In this document: in pieces, positions 57,122-64,000 of the stretch | How positions within the stretch are numbered: position 1 is the stretch's first letter | How the letters are laid out: each line of letters begins with the position of its first letter | Assembly: GCF_001613145.1 (NCBI RefSeq) | Contig: NZ_BDBU01000023.1 | Span: 62,001 to 126,000, forward strand | Source of the DNA: Nocardia jejuensis NBRC 103114 | Lineage (GTDB): Bacteria > Actinomycetota > Actinomycetes > Mycobacteriales > Mycobacteriaceae | DNA length: 64,000 nt | Direction of reading: 5' to 3' | Translations under genes and position numbers: made by a program | The notes under the pieces: model-generated | The model's input: only the letters and a program-made list of their open reading frames with translations | What the model was told of the DNA's origin: nothing | Database searches by the model: none

Positions 57122-59067
57122 GCCTGCACCTCGGCATCAGGACCGGCCGGAGCCGCGACGGCGTGGACGATCGCCTCCAGGAGATCGGCCGGGTCCGGCG
57201 CCTGATCCGCGCCCGCGGTGACCGAACCGGCCAGCTGACCGGCATCGACCCCCGTCGTCACACCGAGCGCCGAGTGCACGAAGCTCTCGTCGATACCGGC
57301 GCGACCACCGAACAGATTCGTGAACGCGGCCGGTTCGGTGGTGACCTGACCGACCACCGGTGTCACCGCGGCCGCGCCGTCGGCCGGCAGACCGGCGACG
57401 GGAACGATCTGCGCCTCGTCCACCGCCGGAAGCGCGGCGTCCGGAGAAGTGGTGAGTCCCAGCAGTTGCGACAACTCGGCTAGCTTGTCCGGGTTCTCCT
57501 GGATCTGCGCGATCGCCGAGGTCACTTTGTCCTCCGGCACACCGAGCAACTGCGCCAGCGTCGAGGTGTCGTCGGTCTTCAGCGCGGTATCGAGTGCGGT
57601 GAGCAGCGTCGGCAGCTGTTGCAGCGCCGAGGATCCGGCGCTCATCAGCGAACTGAGCATGCTGGTCAACTGGGACAGGCCCTGACCACTGTCGGAGCTG
57701 CTCGAACCGGGGCTCGTCGAACCGCTGGTGCCCGGCGTCGTCGTGGACGGCAGGGACGTGCTCGGCAGCGTGGTGTTCGGGGTGGTCGCGTTCGGATCAG
57801 TTGTGGGCTTGGTCTGATCGGTGGGCTTTGTTTGATCGGTGGGCTTGGTCTGATCAGTCGGTTTGGTCTGATCAGTCGGTTTGTCTTGCGTCTTGGGCTT
57901 GTCCTGCGTCTTCGGCTTGTCCTGGGGCTTCGGCTGCTGTTGACTGCCACCGCCCGGCTGCTGCGTGCCGCCGCCCGGCTGTTGGGTTCCGCCGCCCGGG
58001 TTCGCCGGCTGTTCCTGCTTCTTCGGGGGATTCTCCGGTTTGGCTGGATCGCCCGGAACCTTCGGTGCGACAGGCGCATTCATCTTCGGACCGGGCACCA
58101 CGGGGATCGCCGTCGCCGTGTCCTTGCCATTGTTGACGTAGTCACGCTCGAAGTACCGCCGGTAATTGCCCAGGTCGTCCGTGCAGGCCTTGTCTTCCTT
58201 CTTGGTCGGCATCGAGTTCTTCGTCGACACCAGCCAGTGGCCGACGAAATCCAGCAGATCGCCGGCCAGTCGCATGGTGTCGGCCAGCGGCTTCACATCT
58301 TCGCCATAGGCGCGCACCGCCGCGCGGGCGGCATCGGACCCGGCGCCGATCCAGCTGTTGCTGAGCCCCTCGATCTTGGTAATGAAGCCGCCCAGCTTCT
58401 TTTCCATCCCGTCGGCCAGCGACTTCCAGTCCTGACCGGCCCAGATGTAGGGCGAGGCATTGATCGACTGCCCCAGGCTGATGAGCTGGTCCCAGCCCAT
58501 CTCGTCCTTGTTCTCCCAGCGGATGTAGACCGAGTCCTTGGCCCCGGGAGTCTTGTTGTCACGCAGCTTCTTCAGGCTGTCGGGGAAATCGTCCTCGTAG
58601 GGACCCGGGTCGCCGAGTCCCGCGATCCGCTGTCCCGGTTTGTATCCGACGTCTGCCGCCCCGTCCGCGAGCTTGATGTCCCGCAGAGCGCCGATGGCGT
58701 TGTTCGTCCGCACGAACTGCTCTTTGGAGGTGTCGTCCGCGACCTTGTAGGACTGACCCGCCGCCCGGAACGTCTCGAGCATGTCCGTGAGAATCGCGAT
58801 GTGGGTGTCGATGACCGTCTGGAACTCGATCCCGCGCCGACTCAGCGCCGCCTGCAACGCCGAACCCGACGGCAGATTGCCGATCGGCGGCAGATTGTTC
58901 AGGTTCGCGTGCGTCACCGCTTCTTTGAAACCACGCATGTCTCGCACCATGTCGGACGTGGCGTGCATGGCCGTCGCGGCATCGCGCGGCTCGAACTGCA
59001 ACGTGTGCGCGCCCGCCTGCGTCTTCAGGCCCGGCCAAGCCGTGTTGTCTTTGGTGTCAGGTGCCAT
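57118..59067 (-). CDS. Large two-hairpin WXG-like ESX substrate (copy 3)
   Basis: The 649-aa product starts at ATG 59067, 34 bp after the promoter-like element. Residues 1-140 are helical (AATAMHATSDMVRDMRGF, then VIDTHIAILTDMLETFRAAG). The second hairpin has WIGAGSDAARAAVRAY near residue 241 and ends at a Met-Pro turn. The tail is Pro/Gln/Gly-rich with TDQTKP and KPKTQDK repeats (about 400-420) and a further helical piece (LTSMLSSLMSAGSSALQQL) near the end. It has no signal peptide. The EspG start overlaps its stop. It is a sibling of the genes at 10970 and 28954. Confidence 0.8.
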   Translation of the reverse strand: MAPDTKDNTAWPGLKTQAGAHTLQFEPRDAATAMHATSDMVRDMRGFKEAVTHANLNNLPPIGNLPSGSALQAALSRRGIEFQTVIDTHIAILTDMLETFRAAGQSYKVADDTSKEQFVRTNNAIGALRDIKLADGAADVGYKPGQRIAGLGDPGPYEDDFPDSLKKLRDNKTPGAKDSVYIRWENKDEMGWDQLISLGQSINASPYIWAGQDWKSLADGMEKKLGGFITKIEGLSNSWIGAGSDAARAAVRAYGEDVKPLADTMRLAGDLLDFVGHWLVSTKNSMPTKKEDKACTDDLGNYRRYFERDYVNNGKDTATAIPVVPGPKMNAPVAPKVPGDPAKPENPPKKQEQPANPGGGTQQPGGGTQQPGGGSQQQPKPQDKPKTQDKPKTQDKPTDQTKPTDQTKPTDQTKPTDQTKPTTDPNATTPNTTLPSTSLPSTTTPGTSGSTSPGSSSSDSGQGLSQLTSMLSSLMSAGSSALQQLPTLLTALDTALKTDDTSTLAQLLGVPEDKVTSAIAQIQENPDKLAELSQLLGLTTSPDAALPAVDEAQIVPVAGLPADGAAAVTPVVGQVTTEPAAFTNLFGGRAGIDESFVHSALGVTTGVDAGQLAGSVTAGADQAPDPADLLEAIVHAVAAPAGPDAEVQA

Positions 59068-59100
59068 CGGTTACTACGTCGCTCCCCGGTATCAGCTCTT

Positions 59101-59128
59101 TGTGCCAGCACAGCCTATGCGCGTGAAC
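59101..59128 (-). promoter_or_regulatory. Shared promoter-like element, copy 3 (variant)
   Basis: On the minus strand GTTCAC is followed after 9 nt by CTGTG, CTG and GCACA. The halves are the same as in copies 1 and 2, but the palindrome centre is longer (CTGTG-CTG-GCACA). The start of the 649-aa gene lies 34 bp downstream. Confidence 0.5.
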
Positions 59129-59265
59129 TGGCGGTGGCGCACAAGGAAATTCAGTGTTCGACGGTAGCCGAGTGCGGGCCGGGGCGCGCGACAACGGAAG
59201 TGTGGGGTGGTGGAGGCGATTGTGGCTCTTATCGGCTGCGCGATGGCATCTGGGAGGATCGTCCG

Positions 59266-59709
59266 GTGCGAATACTGGTGCAGCGGGTGAGTTCGGCGCA
59301 GGTCAGTGTGGATGGGGAGACGGTCGGGCGAATCGATCCGGGAGCGCACGGTGCGCCGCACGGGTTGGTGGCGTTGGTGGGGGTCACGCACTCCGATACC
59401 GAGGCGATCGCGAAGGCGCTGGCCGACAAGCTCTTCCGGCTCAGAATCCTCGAGGGCGAGCGGTCCGCGGCCGATCTGAACGCGCCGATTCTGGTGATCA
59501 GTCAGTTCACGCTCTACGCGGATACGGCGAAGGGGCGCAGGCCGTCCTGGAACGCGGCCGCGCCGGGGGCCGTGGCCGAGCCGATCGTCGACGCCTTCGC
59601 CGATGCGCTTCGCGAGCTCGGGGCCACCGTCGCGACCGGGAAGTTCGGAGCACACATGCAGGTGGAGTTGACCAATGACGGGCCCGTCACAATCCTGCTC
59701 GAGTCGTGA
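59266..59709 (+). CDS. dtd: D-aminoacyl-tRNA deacylase
   Basis: The 147-aa protein removes D-amino acids from mischarged tRNA. It has the full family pattern: start MRILVQRVSSAQVSVDGE, then ISQFTLYAD, KGRRPSW, and the C-terminal FGAHMQVELTNDGPVTILLES. The length matches the usual 145. GTG 59266 has GGAGG upstream. It is transcribed divergently from the WXG-like gene at 57118, so it is likely a housekeeping gene inside the island. It is followed 15 bp later by the Fic-like gene on the same strand. Confidence 0.95.
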   Translation: MRILVQRVSSAQVSVDGETVGRIDPGAHGAPHGLVALVGVTHSDTEAIAKALADKLFRLRILEGERSAADLNAPILVISQFTLYADTAKGRRPSWNAAAPGAVAEPIVDAFADALRELGATVATGKFGAHMQVELTNDGPVTILLES

Positions 59710-59724
59710 CCGGGATGGTCGGCG

Positions 59725-61047
59725 GTGAGCGGTTTCTTTGCTGGTGAGACCAATGCGCTGTTACGGCGATTGCGGGACGACCTGGACGAACTGCTCAGTC
59801 GCCGGGTTGCCGGTCACCTGCACGCCAGGTACGAGGGCGAGGCCGGTGAGATCCGCCACGCGGTGCGCAGGTCCGAGGGCGCCGATGAGCGCGGTGGGCA
59901 GCGGGTCGCGGCGAGCGCGCGTGATGCGGAACGGTCATCACACACCGCCGAGGAAGGTGCTCGACCGGTAAGCACCGCGCATCGTGAGGGCGGGAGCGAC
60001 AGCTCGATCGACACCACGATCCGCAGGCTCGAAGCAGAGCTCGGCATACACACCGACGCTCAGCGGACGCTCGAGGCGAGACTGTTGATCGACCGGAAGT
60101 TCCTGGACATCGCCCTCGTCTCCGGCCAGCCGCGACCGGAAATCCTCTTCGGAAAAGCCGAGTGGGCCGGACATCTCGAAGCTCGGCTCGCCGCCCGGGA
60201 ATACGGCCGTCGACCATTGACCGTCGACTTCATGCGGGACCTGCACAAACGATTTCAAATGCACACCGATAACCCCGAATGGGGTGGTGTGCTCACCGAC
60301 GGGCGTGGCAAGGGCTGGGGCGGGCTGACGAAGCCGTTGACCGATGAGGAGATCGCCGCCGTCGAAGGCAACCCGTTGCTCTCCTACGTTCCACCGCCCT
60401 TCGAGGCAGGGGAATTCGGACTCGTGATGGAACCGAGGCGGGCAGGCCAGGAAGGAGCCCGCTGGTTCCGTGAACTGGACCGGCCTTTGACCGATACGGA
60501 GAGAGCCGCGATCGACCGTGATCCGCTGTCGGCGTTCGTACCCGGCCCGGTAGCGCAGGAACACGGCGTCATTTTCTATCCGCGATTCAATGACTTCCGC
60601 ACCGAGTTGCATTCGGTGGCCGAATGGTACAACGGTGCGACAGGCAGACCGGGTTATGACGCCTACGGCACTGCCGCGGAACTGCAGCGACGCCTCGTCG
60701 GCATCCATCCATGGCTCATGGGTGACAGTGGCCGGTGGTCCCGGCAGGTCATGAACTGGTCGCTGGAGCGGGACGGCCTGAATCCCGCTGCGCTCAACGA
60801 ATTCAACAGGGATCTCTACAGCTCGTTCCCCGACTACACGCGGTCCGTCCGAGAGGGCAGTCTCCGATACGGGCAGTGGGAGAGCCTGATTCGAGCAGCC
60901 CCGGAGACTGATCCGGTGACGGCGTTCGGGCTGAGACACCTGAAGCAGCGCTATACCGAAATCGGCGGCGAGCCTGCGCCTTTCACTCCTGGTGACCTCC
61001 ACGACGCGAACCGTTACGAGCAATTGCTGGAGCAACTCAACCGGTAA
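59725..61047 (+). CDS. Fic-like protein with variant active-site motif
   Basis: The 440-aa protein starts at GTG 59725. Residues 1-120 are charged and helical with no signal. A Fic-type core lies at about 140-380: LTVDFMRDLHKRFQMHTD, then AELQRRLVGIHPWLMGDSGRW followed by SRQVMNWSLERDGLNPAAL, which is the helix-loop-helix of a Fic active site. The motif differs from HPFxDGNGR: one extra residue lies between HP and GR, and Ser replaces the usual Asn before Gly. In Fic enzymes the motif transfers AMP or other nucleotides; the variant may change the chemistry or abolish it. A plain relative without activity is possible. Confidence 0.7.
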   Translation: MSGFFAGETNALLRRLRDDLDELLSRRVAGHLHARYEGEAGEIRHAVRRSEGADERGGQRVAASARDAERSSHTAEEGARPVSTAHREGGSDSSIDTTIRRLEAELGIHTDAQRTLEARLLIDRKFLDIALVSGQPRPEILFGKAEWAGHLEARLAAREYGRRPLTVDFMRDLHKRFQMHTDNPEWGGVLTDGRGKGWGGLTKPLTDEEIAAVEGNPLLSYVPPPFEAGEFGLVMEPRRAGQEGARWFRELDRPLTDTERAAIDRDPLSAFVPGPVAQEHGVIFYPRFNDFRTELHSVAEWYNGATGRPGYDAYGTAAELQRRLVGIHPWLMGDSGRWSRQVMNWSLERDGLNPAALNEFNRDLYSSFPDYTRSVREGSLRYGQWESLIRAAPETDPVTAFGLRHLKQRYTEIGGEPAPFTPGDLHDANRYEQLLEQLNR

Positions 61048-61307
61048 CGCCGACCTTCGCGCCCGCCCCCGCCGCGCGGCGACACCCGCCGACCACGGCC
61101 CCGGCCGCTGATGGCCGAGGCCTGTCATCGCAAGTCCCAGGACCCGTGCGGCGCAACCCGAGGACGATCACGGCCCCGGCTACAGGCGTATGCCCGCTCA
61201 GTCGTCGTCGCGGGCGTGGGGTCGCGCAGCGGCCGGTGGGTGTCCGCTCAGGCCGGGCGGATCGGCTCCTCACCACACATCTTTCACACGAATGACATAT
61301 GGATGAA
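61048..61307. other. Intergenic region
   Basis: No gene was recognised in this GC-rich stretch. The opposite strand is open but reads Arg/Gly/Asp-rich without a ribosome site. The far end, from about 61280, is AT-richer and holds the next promoter. Confidence 0.5.
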
Positions 61308-61336
61308 TTGTGGCCAGAAACCGCCTTTACTAAACT
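61308..61336 (+). promoter_or_regulatory. Sigma-70-type promoter of the secreted Gly-rich protein
   Basis: TTGTGG (-35, 61308-61313) and TAAACT (-10, 61331-61336) are separated by 17 bp, in an AT-rich patch. AAAGGAA precedes ATG 61373. Confidence 0.65.
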
Positions 61337-61372
61337 GAGATCATCGCGCTCTCGACGTAAAGGAACCATCCG

Positions 61373-61960
61373 ATGACCAATTCCGGCCGCCACCGGCGGA
61401 ATACTCACCGCCAGAATGCATTCCGGACGATGGCGGTGGTCGCGGTACCGTCCGCGATCACCCTGGTCGGCGCGATGGGAACCGCGTCCGCACAGCCGGT
61501 CGCCGACGCACAGCAGGTCAGCGTGCAGCCGGGCGCGAACCCGGCCGTCGCCGAGGCCGGGTCGGCCCCGGCCGTGCAGCCTCTGGCGTACTACCTGCCC
61601 GCGGTCCACGAGGTGAGCGGTGCGGAAATCTCTAACGGCGTTCAACCCGCTGCCTATTACGTTCAGCCCATTGCCTATTACACGCCCCAGGACAATGGCG
61701 CGGTCATCGGCGGCGGTATCGGGGCCGGGGTCGGCGCGGTCGGAGCCGGAGTAGTCGGAGCCGGAATCGGCGCGCTCATCGGCGGACTCGTCGGAGCGCC
61801 GGTCGCCGGGTTCGGAGCGATTCCCGGAGCGCTCATCGGCGGCGCGATCGGAGCGGTCGTCGGCGTCGCGGTCGGGACCGCAGGCGGCGGTGCACTCGGC
61901 GCGGGTACCGGCGCGGGCATCGCGACCCAGGACCTGACCGTGTTCCCGTTCATTCTCTGA
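61373..61960 (+). CDS. Secreted glycine-rich protein
   Basis: The 195-aa product has an Arg-rich n-region, a hydrophobic core (MAVVAVPSAITLVGAMG) and an AXA-type cleavage site (TASA, before Gln41), so it goes through Sec. The mature part starts Ala/Gln/Val-rich with three PLAYY/PAAYY/PIAYY-type units (residues about 69-104), then a Gly/Ala-rich hydrophobic region (about 107-180) that could lie in a membrane or form a loose surface layer. No enzyme motif. It has its own promoter and precedes a strong terminator. Related proteins in Nocardia and mycobacteria are of unknown function. Confidence 0.8.
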   Translation: MTNSGRHRRNTHRQNAFRTMAVVAVPSAITLVGAMGTASAQPVADAQQVSVQPGANPAVAEAGSAPAVQPLAYYLPAVHEVSGAEISNGVQPAAYYVQPIAYYTPQDNGAVIGGGIGAGVGAVGAGVVGAGIGALIGGLVGAPVAGFGAIPGALIGGAIGAVVGVAVGTAGGGALGAGTGAGIATQDLTVFPFIL

Positions 61961-62053
61961 GCCACCAGCCTTTACGCGCGGCGCGGTCGCCACACCGGCC
62001 GCCCCGCGCACACCGAGGGCCGCGCATCCCGACTCTGCGCACACTGAACGCGA

Positions 62054-62090
62054 ACGAAGGCCCGCTCCGTGATTCGGAGCGGGCCTTCGT
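62054..62090. terminator. Strong bidirectional hairpin terminator
   Basis: A perfect 16-bp stem (arm ACGAAGGCCCGCTCCG, rc arm on the right) with a 5-nt loop TGATT lies between the secreted protein gene and the convergent map gene. It is the clearest hairpin in the window. Confidence 0.9.
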
Positions 62091-62114
62091 CGAACTTCTT
62101 GCGGGAGAAGCGAA

Positions 62115-62915
62115 CTACTCCGGGCGCAGGGTCAGGATGCGCGGACCGTTCTCGGTGACCGCGACCGTGTGCTCCCAGTGGGCCGCACGGGTGCCGTCGG
62201 TGGTGACGACGGTCCAGTCGTCCTCGAGGGTCTTCGTCTCGGTGGTGCCGAGAGTCAGCATGGGCTCGATCGCCAGCACGGAACCCACGCGCAGGAGCGG
62301 GCCCTTGCCGGGCTTGCCCTCGTTCGGCAGGAACGGGTCCATGTGCATCTCGCGGCCGATGGCGTGACCGCCGTAGCCGTCGACGATGCCGTAGGCCCGG
62401 CCGTGCTCGGCTTCGGCTGCGCGCGTGCCCATTTCGATGGCGTAGGAGACATCGGTGAGGCGATTGCCCGGCAGCATGGCGGCGATTCCGGCCTCCATGG
62501 AGATCCGGGTCGCGTCACTCAGCAGACGATCGGCATCGATGATGTTGCCCACGCCGAAGGTCCAGGCCGAGTCGCCGTGCCAGCCGTCCAGGATCGCGCC
62601 GCAGTCGATCGACACCAGATCGCCCTCGGCGAGGATGTCCTCGGCCGTCGGGATCCCGTGCACGACACGGTCGTTGACCGAGGAGCAGATCGACCCCGGG
62701 AAGCCGTGGTAGCCCTTGAAGGACGGAACCGCCCCGGCTTCGCGGATGAGCTGCTCTGCGACCTCGTCCAATTCCAGGGTGGACACCCCGGGCTTGGCGG
62801 CATTGCGCACCGCCACCAGGGCACGGCCGACGATCTCGCCGGCCGCCGCCATGGCGTCGAGTTCACCGGCGGTGCGGAACGGCACCACCTTCTTGTTCTT
62901 ACGGCCGAAGACCAT
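62115..62915 (-). CDS. map: Type I methionine aminopeptidase
   Basis: The 266-aa enzyme removes the initiator methionine from new proteins. All five metal ligands are visible: Asp104 (SIDCGA), Asp115 (HGDSAW), His184 (GHAIG), Glu217 (AIEPM) and Glu248 (HWEHTV), with His86 nearby. There is no N-terminal SH3-like extension. The ATG abuts the adk stop, so the two are co-transcribed with secY. Downstream of it, past the terminator, the ESX island begins. Confidence 0.97.
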   Translation of the reverse strand: MVFGRKNKKVVPFRTAGELDAMAAAGEIVGRALVAVRNAAKPGVSTLELDEVAEQLIREAGAVPSFKGYHGFPGSICSSVNDRVVHGIPTAEDILAEGDLVSIDCGAILDGWHGDSAWTFGVGNIIDADRLLSDATRISMEAGIAAMLPGNRLTDVSYAIEMGTRAAEAEHGRAYGIVDGYGGHAIGREMHMDPFLPNEGKPGKGPLLRVGSVLAIEPMLTLGTTETKTLEDDWTVVTTDGTRAAHWEHTVAVTENGPRILTLRPE

Positions 62916-63461
62916 TCAGCGTCCCAGCGCCGCGAGTGCGCGCGCGTTGACGTCGTCGATCTCACCGATGCCGTCGACCGACACCACGTGGCCGTCGTAG
63001 TGCTGCAGCAGCGGCTCGGTCTCCTCGCGGTACACGCGCAGGCGGTTGCGGATGACGCCCTCGTTGTCGTCGCCGCGGCCGCGGGCCAGCATGCGACCGA
63101 CCACCACGTCCTCGTCGACCACGAAGCACAGCACGGCGTCGAGCTCGAGGCCCGACTCCTTCAGCATCTTCTCCAGCGCCTCGGCCTGATCCACGGTGCG
63201 CGGGTAGCCGTCCAGGATGAACCCGTTGCCGGCGTCCGGCTCGGCGATCCGAGCCTCGACCATGCGGTTGGTCACGTCGGACGGGACCAGGTCACCGGCA
63301 TCGAGGTACTTCTGCGCTTCGCGACCCAGCGGGGTCTGCTCCGCGATGTTGGTACGGAACAGGTTCCCGGTTGAGATGTGCGGAACACCGAGCTTTTCCG
63401 ACAACAATTCGGCCTGCGTTCCTTTACCGGCTCCGGGCGGGCCGAGCAGTACGAGTCTCAC
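62916..63461 (-). CDS. adk: Adenylate kinase
   Basis: The 181-aa enzyme converts ATP and AMP into two ADP. It has the P-loop GPPGAGKGT (residues 7-15), STGNLFR, the NMP region, GFILDGYPRT and a short LID without the zinc cysteines, as in mycobacterial short forms. GTG 63461 overlaps the secY stop by a few bases. Confidence 0.97.
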   Translation of the reverse strand: MRLVLLGPPGAGKGTQAELLSEKLGVPHISTGNLFRTNIAEQTPLGREAQKYLDAGDLVPSDVTNRMVEARIAEPDAGNGFILDGYPRTVDQAEALEKMLKESGLELDAVLCFVVDEDVVVGRMLARGRGDDNEGVIRNRLRVYREETEPLLQHYDGHVVSVDGIGEIDDVNARALAALGR

Positions 63462-64000
63462 TTCAGGAACCCTTCGTAGTTTCGGTTCATCAACTGGCTC
63501 TCGATCTGTTTCACGGTATCGAGGCCGACACTCACCATGATCAACACAGCGGTACCGCCGAACGGCAGACTCTGAACACCGCTGTTATTGCCGATGTTGA
63601 GGAAGACGTTGGGTAGTACGGCCACGGCACCGAGGTAGATGGAGCCGGGCAGTGTGATCCGACTGAGCACATAGTTGAGGTAGTCCGCGGTCGGCTTGCC
63701 GGGGCGATAGCCCGGAATGAAGCCGCCGAACTTCTTCATCTCGTCCGCGCGCTCCTCCGGATTGAAGGTGATCGCCACGTAGAAGTAGGTGAAGAACACG
63801 ATGAGCGCGAAGTAGATTCCGACGTACACCGGGTTGCTCGGGTTCACCAGGTACTTCTGGATCAGCTCCTGCCACTTGGCGGGATCGCCCGTGTTCTTCT
63901 GTGTCAGCTGAGCCAGCAGATTGGGCAGGTACAACAGCGACGAAGCGAAGATCACGGGGATCACGCCTGCCTGGTTGACCTTCAAAGGCAGATAGGTGGA
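63458..64000 (-). CDS. secY: Preprotein translocase subunit SecY (C-terminal part only)
   Basis: The last 180 residues are in the window; the rest lies to the right. Visible SecY features are the membrane helices, the conserved cytoplasmic loop FNPEERADEMKKFGGFIPGYRPGKPT, and the C-terminal LIMVSVGLDTVKQIESQLMNRNYEGFLK. It forms the SecYEG channel for protein export. The secY-adk-map order is the conserved end of the ribosomal-protein operon. Confidence 0.97.
   Translation of the reverse strand, partial: STYLPLKVNQAGVIPVIFASSLLYLPNLLAQLTQKNTGDPAKWQELIQKYLVNPSNPVYVGIYFALIVFFTYFYVAITFNPEERADEMKKFGGFIPGYRPGKPTADYLNYVLSRITLPGSIYLGAVAVLPNVFLNIGNNSGVQSLPFGGTAVLIMVSVGLDTVKQIESQLMNRNYEGFLK

Noticed and set aside
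61037..62044. 335-codon open frame on the minus strand
   Set aside because: It is Asp/Arg/Gly-rich, lies opposite the secreted Gly-rich gene and its promoter, and has no ribosome site or domain.

Overview
The window is a high-GC actinobacterial chromosome segment, most likely Nocardia or a close relative in the Mycobacteriales. The evidence is three EspG chaperones, PE-like, EspC-like and WXG100-like small proteins, DUF3558-like and CpnT-like proteins, and the secY-adk-map end of a ribosomal-protein operon, with many GTG starts and 4-bp gene overlaps. No tRNA, rRNA, CRISPR array or insertion sequence was seen.

Layout. 1-3829: the end of a Gln-rich polymorphic toxin with a nuclease-like tip, followed by its Imm49-type immunity gene. 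3872-10079: minus-strand genes for three proteins of unknown or partly known role and a membrane Ser/Thr kinase. 10194-12844: the first pair of EspG and a large two-hairpin WXG-like protein. 13218-16317: small zinc-site or immunity-like proteins and a DUF3558-like membrane protein. 16533-25589: first toxin module (WXG100-like, YbaB-like, an inverted Cys-rich gene, then a 2,184-aa CpnT-like toxin ending in a DUF1023-type lipase, and a partner gene). 25621-32795: PE-like, EspA/EspC-like, YbaB-like, second EspG pair and accessory proteins. 32893-56200: second toxin module (WXG100-like, YbaB-like, then one 7,484-residue reading frame). 56333-59067: third EspG pair. 59266-61960: dtd, a Fic-like protein and a secreted Gly-rich protein. 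62054-64000: terminator, map, adk, secY (partial).

How it fits together. This is an effector and chaperone island for type VII (ESX) secretion, with no secretion-machine gene (no EccB/C/D/E, MycP) in the window. Two parallel units (WXG100-like + YbaB-like + CpnT-N-terminal giant toxin) and three parallel units (large two-hairpin WXG protein + EspG) suggest dedicated substrate/chaperone sets that export through a machine encoded elsewhere. A recurrent promoter-like element (GTTCAC, 7-9 nt, CTGTG, 0-3 nt, GCACA) precedes at least three of the units, suggesting shared control.

The standout object is the 22.5-kb gene. Its product has a CpnT-like export domain, a papain-like glutaminase domain, a possible ADP-ribosyltransferase-like stretch, two HEFxH zincin domains and two copies of a 760-residue block of unknown function, joined by long low-complexity linkers. 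Functions are inferred from motifs read by eye. No alignment or database search was possible.
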